Positions 1 to 8,135 of a stretch of DNA of 64,000 bases are shown piece by piece. The notes beneath the pieces were generated by a model. That model ran no database searches, was not told where the DNA came from, and saw only the letters and a list, made by a program, of their open reading frames with translations. The DNA is from Bradyrhizobium australiense. Lineage in GTDB: Bacteria > Pseudomonadota > Alphaproteobacteria > Rhizobiales > Xanthobacteraceae. Every line of letters starts with the position of its first letter. Position 1 is the first letter of the stretch. The stretch covers positions 496,001 to 560,000 of the forward strand of contig NZ_JAAVLX010000004.1 in NCBI RefSeq assembly GCF_013114825.1, in the 5' to 3' direction. Made by a program: the position numbers and the translations under genes.

Positions 1-136
1 GATCAAAGGGGCCGAAGTCTTTGAGAACGTGAGCAACGAGTGCGCGTGTTGCCCAAGGCGGGGTCGGAAAATCGTCCCGGCTATCCGGCGCCTCGGTACG
101 CTGCGCCATGACGGCGTGAGATCGATTCTGTGCCAT
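1..136 (-). CDS. N-terminus of a DNA methyltransferase-like protein, cut by the left edge
   Basis: The minus strand read from the ATG at 134-136 gives 45 codons that stay open to the left edge. An in-frame TAG lies at 182-184, so the start is within that interval. The peptide begins MAQNRSHAVMAQR and contains DDFPTPPWATRAL, a run I associate with the N-terminus of SAM-dependent DNA methyltransferases carried by phages and integrative elements. The SAM-binding and catalytic motifs would lie outside the window, so the function rests on this short stretch. It is co-directional with the HNH gene at 362-1260, and both sit on the distal side of the guaA 3' end, which suggests mobile DNA. No good ribosome binding site precedes the ATG. 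Confidence 0.5.
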   Translation of the reverse strand, partial: MAQNRSHAVMAQRTEAPDSRDDFPTPPWATRALVAHVLKDFGPFD

Positions 137-361
137 CACAAGATCATACGCGATTTCGACCAGAAGGGAATCCCGAAGCGGCTAACGGAGGTGTCACCCT
201 GTAGCCACTCGATCGCGCTGCCCGCCGATCACTAGCCGGATATGTTTGGCTGTCGGATATCGAGCCGCATTTCGTTAGCAAAATAGTAATCCGCCGCTAG
301 GCTAGTTCATCCCGATGAGATAATGCAGTGGATTACGCCTACGGCTAATCGCCCTACGAGG

Positions 362-1260
362 CTATTGCTTGAAACAATGCTCGCGGTGCCATTTTAGGAA
401 ATGCGGATGCGGACGGTCAGACATTCGACGAGGCGCAAGCGCACGACCGGATTTGTTGATGATTGATCCTATTCCCTGTGGATCGTTCGTCTGTCGAGAG
501 ATTAATATCTCCAAGTCATCGGCCAAGCTAATAAGGCCACGATCAAACATCCAATGCGCGGTGCCCGAAAGAGCGATCCCGTTGCTGACAATATCTGGCC
601 CGCTCGCTTCCACCGGCCGGATATGTGCGGCCGCGACTTCCGCCCGACCCCTTCCATTGATGAGCTTTAGCCCCGTGATAGCGCAGCGCTCGTCATAGGC
701 GCGCAGCACAACGCGACGGAAGATTCGGTCGCGCAGGATCCTCGATACCGTGACGCTAATGCGGTCGCGCTGTTGCTCAAACCTGAAGGGGGCCTGCTCC
801 TCATCAAAGCCCGGCGACAGCATTTCGTTGTCGAGTCGAGGCAACAAAGGCGCCCTTTCCTCGAATCCGAGTTCGACTATTCTTTTGAAATCTTCGGGAG
901 AGATTGGACGGACCGCTGCTTGAGCGCGTCCGGAAATCCGTCCCTGTGCATTGAGAACGCCTTGCTCTATGGGTCCCGTCGCTCCGTTGAAAGCGATCGG
1001 ATGGGCAAAATCGAGATAGCTTCCCGGCTCAATTAACGCGAGATACATCCCGGGAACGCCGGGATCAGGAATAACTTGCCGAACTTTTGCAATTGCAAGT
1101 AGCCGCGCGTCTCCGCGACCTTGCGCGGTTCATAATAGATTATCCAGTCACCGACGCAGGCCTCCACACGACGCAGATACTGACTGGGAAATTGATATTG
1201 CTCAGCCGGACTGTCGTCGTAGATCGAGTCTGAGCGATGAATGAATACCCCAAATCCCAT
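362..1260 (-). pseudogene. HNH endonuclease, split by a frameshift
   Basis: Two overlapping minus-strand reading frames join into one protein of about 300 residues. The upstream part (1033-1260, ATG at 1258-1260) begins MGFGVFIHRSDSIYDD and carries CVGDWIIYYEPRKV. The downstream part (362 to about 1097) continues with MYLALIEPGSYLDF and ends in an HNH domain with YDERCAITGL, AAHIRPVEASG and NGIALSGTAHWMFDRGL. The frames meet near 1095-1100: adding one A to the AA at 1097-1098 restores TRGYFAIAKVRQVIPDPG, so one base appears to be lost. The HNH residues themselves are intact, so the cause may be a recent mutation or a sequencing error. The family is often called a putative restriction endonuclease. 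Its position next to guaA and a methyltransferase start fits a genomic island. Confidence 0.75.
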
Positions 1261-1346
1261 TGCATTCTCGGCACGGCATTTCAGCCTCTAGCCAATTCTC
1301 CAAACTCAAACATTAGGACCGCTGTTGGCCGCGGGTACTTGGCCCC

Positions 1347-1366
1347 CTACTCCCACTCAATCGTCC
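1347..1366. other. Candidate island attachment site at the 3' end of guaA
   Basis: The last codons of guaA (Ile-Glu-Trp-Glu-stop) fall here, and on the plus strand the segment begins tactcccactcaat. The 3' end of guaA is a known insertion target for genomic islands with guaA-specific integrases, which leave the gene intact by copying its end. The genes beyond this point (1-1346) are of accessory type and include a broken one. The second copy of the core and an integrase would lie left of the window, so the call is an inference. Confidence 0.35.
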
Positions 1367-2942
1367 CCGGCGGCTTGCTTGTCACGTCGTACACCACCCT
1401 ATTCACGCCCTTCACCTCGTTGATGATCCGCGTCGCGGTGGCGCCGAGGAAGCTCATGTCGAAGGGATAGAAGTCGGCGGTCATGCCATCGGTGGAGGTC
1501 ACCGCGCGCAGGCCCACGACGTATTCATACGTGCGGCCGTCGCCCATCACGCCGACCGTCTTTACCGGCAGCAGCACGGCAAAAGCCTGCCAGATCTTGT
1601 CGTAGAGGCCGGCTTTGCGGATCTGGTCGATATAGACCGCGTCGGCGTTGCGGAGGATGTCGAGCTTTTCCTTGGTGATGTCGCCAGGGCAGCGGATGGC
1701 GAGGCCGGGGCCCGGGAACGGGTGACGGCCGACGAAGATTTCGGGCAGGCCGAGTTCGCGCCCCAACACGCGGACCTCGTCCTTGAACAGTTCGCGCAAC
1801 GGCTCGACCAGCTTCATGTTCATGCGCGCCGGCAAGCCGCCGACATTGTGGTGCGACTTGATGGTCACTGACGGGCCGCCGGTGAAGGAGACGCTCTCGA
1901 TCACGTCGGGATAGAGCGTGCCCTGAGCCAGGAAATCGGCGCCGCCGAGCTTCTTCGCCTCCGCATCGAACACGTCGATGAACAGGCGGCCAATGGTCTT
2001 GCGCTTCACCTCGGGGTCAGTGACCCCTGCGAGCTCGCCGAGGAATTGCTTCGACGCGTCAACGTGCACCAAGGGGATGTTGTAGTGATGCCGGAACAGG
2101 TCGACGACGGTCTTCGCCTCGTCAAGCCGCAGCATTCCGTGGTCGACGAACACGCAGGTGAGCTGGTCGCCGATCGCTTCGTGGATCAGCACCGCCGCGA
2201 CGGCGGAATCGACGCCGCCGGAGAGCCCGCAGATCACCCTTCCCTTACCCACCTGAGTGCGGATCTTTTCGATCGCTTCCTCGCGGAAGGCGCGCATGGT
2301 CCAATCGCCGGTCAGCCCAGCCACCTTGCGGACGAAGTTGCGGATCAGCTTGGCGCCGTCGGGCGTATGCACCACTTCGGGGTGAAACATCAGCCCGTAA
2401 TATTTGCGCTTCTCGTCCTGGATCACGGCGAACGGCGCGTTCGGCGAGACGCCGGCGACCGTAAAACCCGGCGGCATTTTGGTGATGCGGTCGCCGTGGC
2501 TCATCCAGACCGGATGGCGCTCGCCCATCGACCAGGTGTCGTCGAACAATTTGCTCGCCGTCTTGACCTCGACATCGGCGCGACCGAACTCGCGGTGGTG
2601 GCCGCCCTCGACCTCGCCGCCGAGCTGGGCGGCGAGCGTCATCTGGCCGTAGCAGATGCCGAGCACGGGGACACCGGAATCGAAGATCGCTTGCGGCGCG
2701 CGCGGCGAGCCTTCCTCGTGCACCGACTCCGGGCCGCCGGAGAGGATCACCGCTTTCGGTTTCATCTCCTTGAAGGCGGCTTCGGCCTTCTGGAACGGCA
2801 CGATTTCGGAATAGACGCCCTCCTCGCGCACCCGGCGGGCGATCAGTTGCGTCACCTGACTGCCGAAGTCGACAATCAGAATCTTGTCATGCGCCGAGGC
2901 CACCGAGGGCGTCGACTCGCGGGCTTTCTGTGCTGCTGTCAT
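1347..2942 (-). CDS. guaA: GMP synthase (glutamine-hydrolysing)
   Basis: This 531-residue enzyme converts XMP to GMP with glutamine and ATP, the last step of guanine nucleotide synthesis. The N-terminal class I glutamine amidotransferase domain opens with [18 protein letters not shown], has the nucleophile in GICYGQ (Cys97) and the His/Glu pair in MFHPEVVHT. The ATP pyrophosphatase domain shows the P-loop [13 protein letters not shown]. The C-terminal dimerisation domain has [14 protein letters not shown] and ends in the family-typical GTIEWE. Length is normal. The first 18 residues are a variable extension, so a slightly later start cannot be excluded. The guaB gene lies about 7.7 kb away on the same strand and is not in the same operon. 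Confidence 0.97.
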   Translation of the reverse strand: MTAAQKARESTPSVASAHDKILIVDFGSQVTQLIARRVREEGVYSEIVPFQKAEAAFKEMKPKAVILSGGPESVHEEGSPRAPQAIFDSGVPVLGICYGQMTLAAQLGGEVEGGHHREFGRADVEVKTASKLFDDTWSMGERHPVWMSHGDRITKMPPGFTVAGVSPNAPFAVIQDEKRKYYGLMFHPEVVHTPDGAKLIRNFVRKVAGLTGDWTMRAFREEAIEKIRTQVGKGRVICGLSGGVDSAVAAVLIHEAIGDQLTCVFVDHGMLRLDEAKTVVDLFRHHYNIPLVHVDASKQFLGELAGVTDPEVKRKTIGRLFIDVFDAEAKKLGGADFLAQGTLYPDVIESVSFTGGPSVTIKSHHNVGGLPARMNMKLVEPLRELFKDEVRVLGRELGLPEIFVGRHPFPGPGLAIRCPGDITKEKLDILRNADAVYIDQIRKAGLYDKIWQAFAVLLPVKTVGVMGDGRTYEYVVGLRAVTSTDGMTADFYPFDMSFLGATATRIINEVKGVNRVVYDVTSKPPGTIEWE

Positions 2943-3027
2943 GGACAGGAATTACGCGACGGGGCGCGGCCTCGCAACCGCGGCAAGCGGCTGACTCACA
3001 TTCTTTCTAAGGCATGGACAGATCGAT

Positions 3028-3052
3028 GTTAGGTAAGTATTATTGACCTAAC
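3028..3052. promoter_or_regulatory. Palindromic operator candidate upstream of guaA
   Basis: A perfect 7-base inverted repeat, GTTAGGT-N11-ACCTAAC, lies in the gap between the divergent guaA and cupin genes. Extending inward, the 12-base arms match at 10 of 12 positions around a single central T. This size and symmetry suit a dimeric TetR- or MarR-type repressor. It lies about 85 bases upstream of guaA and about 150 bases upstream of the cupin gene. The regulator is not evident nearby, and which gene is controlled is not known. Confidence 0.4.
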
Positions 3053-3074
3053 TGATGCCTGTCTTGGGTCGTTT

Positions 3075-3164
3075 TCGGGGCGCGCAAAGCGCGAACCCGG
3101 AACCTGGAAATTCTCAGGTGCGCAATTGCGCACCATAGTTCGATGCTTCGCATCGCCCCCGGAC
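3075..3164. repeat. Palindromic intergenic repeat, family A copy 1
   Basis: A mosaic of short palindromes that include ggtgcgcaattgcgcacc and cgatgcttcgcatcg. The same modules recur at 10524, 28666, 42847 and 57674. This copy has diverged at its left end, where the usual gtcattccggg is replaced. It lies between guaA and the cupin gene. Confidence 0.8.
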
Positions 3165-3201
3165 TGACGGGGCCCTTTATGAATAGCCGCAGGTGTCTCC
3201 C

Positions 3202-3534
3202 ATGAAAATCCCCACCCTGCCCTTCACAATCACCGACTGGAGCCAGAAGCCCGTGACGACGCATCCCGGCGAAACGGGCGAAGCCGTCTGGCGCACGCTC
3301 GACATTGGCGATTTGCGCGTGCGGATGGTCGAGTATTCGCCGGGGTATCTCGCCGATCACTGGTGCGACCGCGGCCACGTGCTCTATGTTCTGGAAGGCG
3401 AACTGGACACCGAATTACGCGACGGGCGGACGTTCAAGCTCAAGCCAGGCATGAGCTACCAGGTGTCGGATTTCGGTGACGCCGCGCATCGATCCTCGAC
3501 CAAGACGGGCGCGAAGTTGTTCATTGTGGATTGA
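3202..3534 (+). CDS. Small cupin-fold protein (DHCW-motif type)
   Basis: A 110-residue single-domain cupin. The central stretch SPGYLADHWCDRGHVLYVLEG fits the first cupin motif, with a His-Trp-Cys cluster and a second His in DRGHVLY. The second half has LKPGMSYQVSD and a C-terminal strand. It resembles the family annotated as 'DHCW motif cupin fold protein', for which no reaction is established. The ATG at 3202 is chosen because AGGTG lies six bases upstream; a GTG at 3193 would add three residues. It is a lone gene between two family A repeats. Confidence 0.8.
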   Translation: MKIPTLPFTITDWSQKPVTTHPGETGEAVWRTLDIGDLRVRMVEYSPGYLADHWCDRGHVLYVLEGELDTELRDGRTFKLKPGMSYQVSDFGDAAHRSSTKTGAKLFIVD

Positions 3535-3540
3535 ACCCGC

Positions 3541-3576
3541 CGTCATTCCGGGTTCGCTTCGCGCCCCGGAATGACG
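3541..3576. repeat. Short family A palindrome
   Basis: The segment starts cgtcattccgggttcgc and ends cgccccggaatgacg, so the outer arms of the family A repeat are joined without the inner modules. It fills the gap between the convergent cupin and rRNA methyltransferase genes. It may act as a bidirectional hairpin, though there is no T-tract. Confidence 0.7.
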
Positions 3577-3584
3577 AGCCCTCC

Positions 3585-4883
3585 TCACGCCTTCTTCAGC
3601 ACCGAGACGAAGAATCCGTCCGTCCCCGTCCTTCGTGGAGTCATCAGCCAGCCTTCCGGCGATGGCAGTGCGGCTTTTTCAAAATCCTCTGCTCTATCCC
3701 ACAGCACGCTTGCCGTCTCGTTCAGTGGCTGAATCGAAAACTCGGGATGACGTGCCACGAAGGCGCGGATCTGGTCGCCGTTTTCGCTGGGGAGCACCGA
3801 GCATGTCACGTAGGCGATGCGGCCGCCGGGCTTGACCAGGCGGCTTGCGCGATCAAGCACTTCGGCCTGGTCCTTCAAGCGAACTTCCAGCGCGCCGGGG
3901 CGCATGCGCCATTTGGCGTCGGGGTTGCGGCGCCAGGTGCCGGTGCCGGTGCAGGGCGCGTCGATCAGGACGAGATCGGCCGACGCCCTGATCTCGGCCA
4001 ATGGATCAGCGTCGCCCTTCGGCGCGCGAATTTCGGCGTTGTGGACGCCGGCCCGCGACAGCCGCTCGTAGATCGGGGCGAGCTGGCGCTTGTCGCGGTC
4101 GGTCGCGATCAATCGCCCCTTGCCTTGCATCATCGCCGCCAGCGCCAGTGTCTTGCCGCCGGCGCCGGCACAGAGGTCGATCACCTGCTCGCCGGGCTTT
4201 GCAGCGGTGAACATGGCGGCCAGTTGCGAGCCCTCGTCCTGCACCTCGATCGCGCCCTTGATGAAATCCTCTTCCGCGTGAATGCCGGGATTGCGGGCTT
4301 CGGCGCCGAGTTCGATGCGGAGGCCAATCGGCGACCAGGGCGTCGGCGTAGCTCCGAGATGGATGAGCGAGGCAAGCACTTTTTCGCGCTTGGCCTTCAG
4401 CGTGTTGACGCGCAGATCGAGCGGCGCGCGGCTCGCCATCGCGGTCGCCTCTGCGACGCGGCCCTCGCCGAACACCGCGGCCAGATGCGGATCCAGCCAT
4501 TCCGGATAGTCGCCGGCGATGTGCGGCGGCGCGTCGTCGAGGGTGCGGGAGGTGAGCGCTGATCGTTCGGCTTCGGTCAGCGGTTCCGGCGCAAAACGCC
4601 CGCCGTCGCAGAGCGCCGATATCGCTTCCAGATCGAGCTTGCGCGCGAGCTTCATCATGCCGAGCACGCGCGCCCGCGGCGTGTCGGCGTTCATCAGCCA
4701 GGCGCTCGACGCCCGCCGCCGCAGCACGTCCCAGATCAGGCCCGAAATCGCCGCGCGGTCGCCCGAGCCGGCATAGCGATGCGCGGTGCCCCACTCCTTC
4801 AGCGCCTTTGCCGCGGGAACGCGCTGCACGTCGATGGTGTCGATCAGTTCGATGGCGGCGGAAAGGCGGGCAGCGGGGGTCAT
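3585..4883 (-). CDS. rsmB: RsmB-type 16S rRNA m5C methyltransferase (NOL1/NOP2/Sun family)
   Basis: This 432-residue enzyme is predicted to transfer a methyl group from SAM to C5 of a cytosine in 16S rRNA. An N-terminal NusB-like helical region precedes the Rossmann methyltransferase domain. That domain shows VIDLCAGAGGKTLALAAMM, DLVLIDAPCTGTGTWRRNP with the release Cys in PCTGTG, and YVTCSVLPSENGDQ with the catalytic Cys in TCS. The start is the ATG at 4881-4883 (MTPAARLSAAIELID). The frame remains open to about 5252, but that stretch is antisense to the MAPEG gene. It lies 11 bases downstream of the MAPEG gene and may be co-transcribed with it. Confidence 0.9.
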   Translation of the reverse strand: MTPAARLSAAIELIDTIDVQRVPAAKALKEWGTAHRYAGSGDRAAISGLIWDVLRRRASSAWLMNADTPRARVLGMMKLARKLDLEAISALCDGGRFAPEPLTEAERSALTSRTLDDAPPHIAGDYPEWLDPHLAAVFGEGRVAEATAMASRAPLDLRVNTLKAKREKVLASLIHLGATPTPWSPIGLRIELGAEARNPGIHAEEDFIKGAIEVQDEGSQLAAMFTAAKPGEQVIDLCAGAGGKTLALAAMMQGKGRLIATDRDKRQLAPIYERLSRAGVHNAEIRAPKGDADPLAEIRASADLVLIDAPCTGTGTWRRNPDAKWRMRPGALEVRLKDQAEVLDRASRLVKPGGRIAYVTCSVLPSENGDQIRAFVARHPEFSIQPLNETASVLWDRAEDFEKAALPSPEGWLMTPRRTGTDGFFVSVLKKA

Positions 4884-4894
4884 CAAAAAGCTTT

Positions 4895-5317
4895 CTAGAT
4901 CAGAAGCAGAAGCTTCAGCGCGAAGTAGATCCACATCGCAAGCAGCACCAGCGCGCCGGCAAACCACGCCAAGCTGCGCTGCTGGATGTTGTTCGAGGTG
5001 ACGAAAATGCCAGCGTGGGCGAAGCGCGTTACCACGAACACCCAGGACATCAGCACGATGAAGAGATCGGCGCGGCGCAGCGGCAGCGCCAGTGCGATCA
5101 GCAAGTAGAACAGCAGGGGTACTTCGAACTGGTTGGAGAAGCAATTGCCGATCTGGGCCACGCGGGGTGGATATTTCGGCTGTCCCAGCGCGATATCCCT
5201 CAGGCTGGTTTCGCGGGCCTTCACCGCCTTGGTGCGGGCCGTCACCATCCATAGCAGCAGGAAGAAAGTGAGCCCGATCAAGACGAAGACCGGCAGCAAA
5301 ACCATTTGAACCGACAT
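4895..5317 (-). CDS. MAPEG-family membrane protein
   Basis: A 140-residue integral membrane protein of the MAPEG fold, related to microsomal glutathione transferases and eicosanoid-metabolising proteins. Four hydrophobic segments are seen: near residues 3-25, 66-84, 88-106 and 118-138. The loop between the first two carries RTKAVKARE and a conserved-looking CFSNQFEVPLLFY stretch. The ATG at 5315-5317 is preferred because GGGGGAG lies six bases upstream; the ATG at 5323 would be too close to it. The bacterial substrate is unknown. Confidence 0.8.
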   Translation of the reverse strand: MSVQMVLLPVFVLIGLTFFLLLWMVTARTKAVKARETSLRDIALGQPKYPPRVAQIGNCFSNQFEVPLLFYLLIALALPLRRADLFIVLMSWVFVVTRFAHAGIFVTSNNIQQRSLAWFAGALVLLAMWIYFALKLLLLI

Positions 5318-5491
5318 GAGCATCTCCCCCGAAACCTGTGTGAGGCCTAAAGCAATAACGAGACGCCCCTCACCTGACAAATCCACCTAACCTGGCTCGC
5401 TTGAACCACAAGGAGAGCCCAGACGACCAACTACCGAGAATTCCGATGGTTCTGGTCTCGAACCGGCCTTAAAGCAATCCGCGAGCAGGCG

Positions 5492-6178
5492 ATGAACATC
5501 ACCTCCCCGATCCTGACCGGCGCCGGCCGCGCCGCCGAACTGCCCGGCGATTCCATGACCTCCCTGCTACGCGCCCTCGGACTTAGCGACAGCCCCGATG
5601 GCGGACTTGGCATCGTCATGTCGGCATTGGCCGGCATCGCCGCGGCGCTGGCGGTGGCGATCATGCTCTCCGTTTATTTCCGCAGCGGTTATCGCCGCCG
5701 CCACGATCTGATCAAGCACGGGCTTGCCGCTTCCGCGGTGCTGGTCCTGCTCGCTTTCGCGATCTCGGACATCAGGCACGCGGCGCAGGCCTATCTCGGG
5801 CTCAATCCGGCAAAGCCCGCGGTGGAATTTGAAATCCGCCTGCCGAAGGCGACGTTGACGACCGCCGCGGATATCCAGATCGAGCTGCTGACGGACCGGA
5901 ACCAGAAACTGGCGAAGATCGAGGGCGCGCTGGCCTCCGCGCCCGATGGCCGCAGCATCTTGCGCGGGACCGTGACGCTCGATTACCGCACCACCGAGCG
6001 CATGATGGTGCTGCCCGGGTGGGCCCAAAGCACGTTCCGGCTGCGGCTGCCGGCGAGCCCATTGCGCTCCGATCAGTTCGGGCCGTGGCATCTGGCCGAC
6101 GGCATCGTGCCGGTCAATGGCGGCACGGTGACGACCGAAATCCACGACACCTTCGCGATCCGCTACCGCGTGCTCTGA
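5492..6178 (+). CDS. Hypothetical two-helix membrane protein
   Basis: A 228-residue protein I do not recognise. Two hydrophobic segments occur near residues 42-63 and 77-96. They are followed by a C-terminal region of about 120 residues rich in alternating hydrophobic residues (VEFEIRLPKATL, RGTVTLDYRTTERMMVLPGW), which suggests a beta-rich domain. An internal ATG at 5555 is another possible start. The alpha/beta hydrolase follows 119 bases later on the same strand. The overall plan (membrane helix then beta domain) is like that of the broken gene at 7320-7845, though I see no direct sequence match. Confidence 0.65.
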   Translation: MNITSPILTGAGRAAELPGDSMTSLLRALGLSDSPDGGLGIVMSALAGIAAALAVAIMLSVYFRSGYRRRHDLIKHGLAASAVLVLLAFAISDIRHAAQAYLGLNPAKPAVEFEIRLPKATLTTAADIQIELLTDRNQKLAKIEGALASAPDGRSILRGTVTLDYRTTERMMVLPGWAQSTFRLRLPASPLRSDQFGPWHLADGIVPVNGGTVTTEIHDTFAIRYRVL

Positions 6179-6297
6179 CGCCCATTGAAATAAAAGATGG
6201 CAAGACCGTCGGGCACATTTGCTTTGACGGAAGCAACCAGCGCTTTACTGTATCCTGGATGGCTGCCGAAAGAGAGCGGCCGCGGGAGGAGTGCAAC

Positions 6298-7266
6298 TTG
6301 CGATTTCGCGATCAGGACATTGTCTTCACCAACGGCGCCACAGGGCAGAATATCGACATTCTCACCGCCAATCCGCTCAACTACTTCCACGTTATCAGCA
6401 ATGCCGCAGAGCTGCCGAGACAGGTGATCGACGGCAAGCTGTTCCTGCCGGCCTCGGATCATCGCAAACGCAACGGAAAGCTCCCGCTGGTGATGGTAGT
6501 GCCGGGCAGCCTCGGGGTTGCGCCCTCGCACCTGGCGCATGCCGAAACTGTCGTCGGCGACGGCTTTGCGGCGTTTGTCCTCGACAGCTTCGGCGCGCGC
6601 GGCGTGACCTCGACGGTCGCCAACCAGACCCAGTTTTCCTTTGCCGCCAGCGCCTATGACGTGCTGGCGGCCTTGCAGGTGCTCTCAGTCCATCCGCAGA
6701 TCGACGCTTCCCGAATCGGCGCGCAGGGTCACAGCCGCGGCGGGTCGGCCGTGCTGACGGCTGCGACGCGCCGCTTTGCCGATGCGGTGGTCGGCGCCGG
6801 CGCCGGTTTTCGCAGCGTGCTCGCCGCCTATCCCTGGAGCGGTCACCAGTTCCTCGATCCATCCGTCGATGAAACCGAAATCCGCGTCATCATGGGCGAT
6901 GCCGATGAATGGTGCTCGCCGATGCAGGTGCAGGGTCATTGCCAGGCCATCCGTCTTTCCGGCGGCAAGGCGACGATGCGGCTGATCGGCGGCGCGCAGC
7001 ACAGCTTTGACCGCGACACCGCGATCGAAAACGTTGCTGACGCGTCCGTCTCCCCCGCCGCGCCGACAGCCTATATCGCCAATGATGGCGCCTTCATCCA
7101 TCCGCTTCACGGCGTCGCGGAGAGCAAGCTCACCGATCGCGACCTGATGATCTATGGGCTGAAGGCCGGCTATGGCCGCAAGGGCGCGAAGATTGGAAGC
7201 CGCGACGGAGATGCCGAATTGTTTCGGGCGGACATGCTTGCGTTCTGGCGACGGACGTTGGGGTGA
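6298..7266 (+). CDS. Alpha/beta hydrolase (dienelactone hydrolase-like)
   Basis: A protein of about 322 residues with the nucleophile elbow GAQGHSRGGSAV, an acid residue in IMGDADEWC, and the histidine in IGGAQHSFDRD, in the order of the alpha/beta hydrolase triad. PLVMVVPGSLGVAPSH probably forms the oxyanion region. No ATG has a good ribosome site; a TTG at 6298-6300 lies six bases after GGGAGGAG, so I choose TTG. An in-frame ATG at 6259 would add 13 residues. No secretion signal is seen with the TTG start. The substrate cannot be told from the sequence. Confidence 0.75.
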   Translation: MRFRDQDIVFTNGATGQNIDILTANPLNYFHVISNAAELPRQVIDGKLFLPASDHRKRNGKLPLVMVVPGSLGVAPSHLAHAETVVGDGFAAFVLDSFGARGVTSTVANQTQFSFAASAYDVLAALQVLSVHPQIDASRIGAQGHSRGGSAVLTAATRRFADAVVGAGAGFRSVLAAYPWSGHQFLDPSVDETEIRVIMGDADEWCSPMQVQGHCQAIRLSGGKATMRLIGGAQHSFDRDTAIENVADASVSPAAPTAYIANDGAFIHPLHGVAESKLTDRDLMIYGLKAGYGRKGAKIGSRDGDAELFRADMLAFWRRTLG

Positions 7267-7319
7267 GAATGTTTACGCCAGTCCAATGTCCTAGCTTTTC
7301 ATCCTCCAATGAATGGCAA

Positions 7320-7845
7320 TCATTTGAAGAGGTAGCAGAGCTCCAGTGCGGTTCGAAACGGGGCAAGCTGAGACATGTCGAAGGGCGTGACGCTGATCTC
7401 GTAAGTGCCTTCACTTAGTTCGATCGTATCAAGCCGCCGCCCCAGATAGGCACCCGCGGTGGCTATGCGGCGTTCGGTCCGCACAGTTCGATCATGAATG
7501 GTTCTATTTTCGGCGTCACGCACGATGATCCGAGCGACGGTTCGGCTTACCAGGTCGCCGCGCCACATTGCCCGGCTGCCCGATTGGCCCTCCAATGAAA
7601 TCATCAACTCCAACCCGTTGCTCATCGTTGTCAAAAGACACCAGCAGGTTCAGATAGTAGATGTTGTGCTGGATGATACGGGTGCGAAACGTAACCGGGG
7701 TCCCCTGGACCAACTCTACCGGAACGACCTGTACCGGAATGTCGCTATAGACGAGCTTCAGGAACTGCGCGTACGGCGAAACACCGTACAGCCAACGAGC
7801 TGCGACCGTCAGAACCAGCAGAACGGCCGCCAGTGCGACCAGCAT
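7320..7845 (-). pseudogene. Membrane-anchored beta-domain protein, frameshifted
   Basis: Two overlapping minus-strand frames appear to encode one protein. The first (from 7845) begins with a membrane helix, LVALAAVLLVLTVAARWLYG, then runs through QVVPVELVQGTPVTF and IIQHNIYYLNLLVSFDNDEQR. The second (ending 7320) carries RTVARIIVRDAENR and LSEGTYEISVTPFDMSQLA. The alternating hydrophobic pattern continues across the join, which I place near 7560-7600. The span of 526 bases is one more than a multiple of three, so one inserted base or two lost bases would explain it. It resembles a small exported beta-sandwich family. No function is proposed. The start is uncertain because the frame is open upstream without a better ATG. 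Confidence 0.5.
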
Positions 7846-8135
7846 CTGCGTTCGCGAGCGGCCATGATCGTCCTGCGATCATGTTGGAGATCAGGCAAAG
7901 ATTTGAAGAATTGCTTTTGTTATCGTGCGGCCATCGCAATTTGTCGTCCGCTCAACAAGGGAATGAGTGCCTACTTTGCACTCTAGGAAGTTGCAATCGC
8001 ATTTTCTATAATCGATATGTTTTCCGACAATTTTAGACAAAATCTCTTGTTTGCAAGAGACGGCCATCATTTTGAGCGCTCGTCATCGTTCTGACTTTTC
8101 CATCTGTCTATGATTCATTTCAAAAGGAATACTGC
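7846..8135. other. Intergenic region without a recognised gene
   Basis: This 290-base gap separates the broken beta-domain gene from the divergent metallophosphoesterase. It is more AT-rich than its surroundings, especially at 7960-8110. It probably holds promoters for the two divergent genes; I see no convincing ORF, repeat or RNA. Confidence 0.5.

Noticed and set aside
29..235. 68-codon plus-strand frame at the left edge
   Set aside because: It is antisense to the methyltransferase-like N-terminus at 1-136, which has recognisable sequence; this frame does not.
4884..5252. N-terminal extension of the rRNA methyltransferase frame
   Set aside because: The extra part is antisense-free shadow of the MAPEG gene on the same strand; the ATG at 4883 fits the family start.
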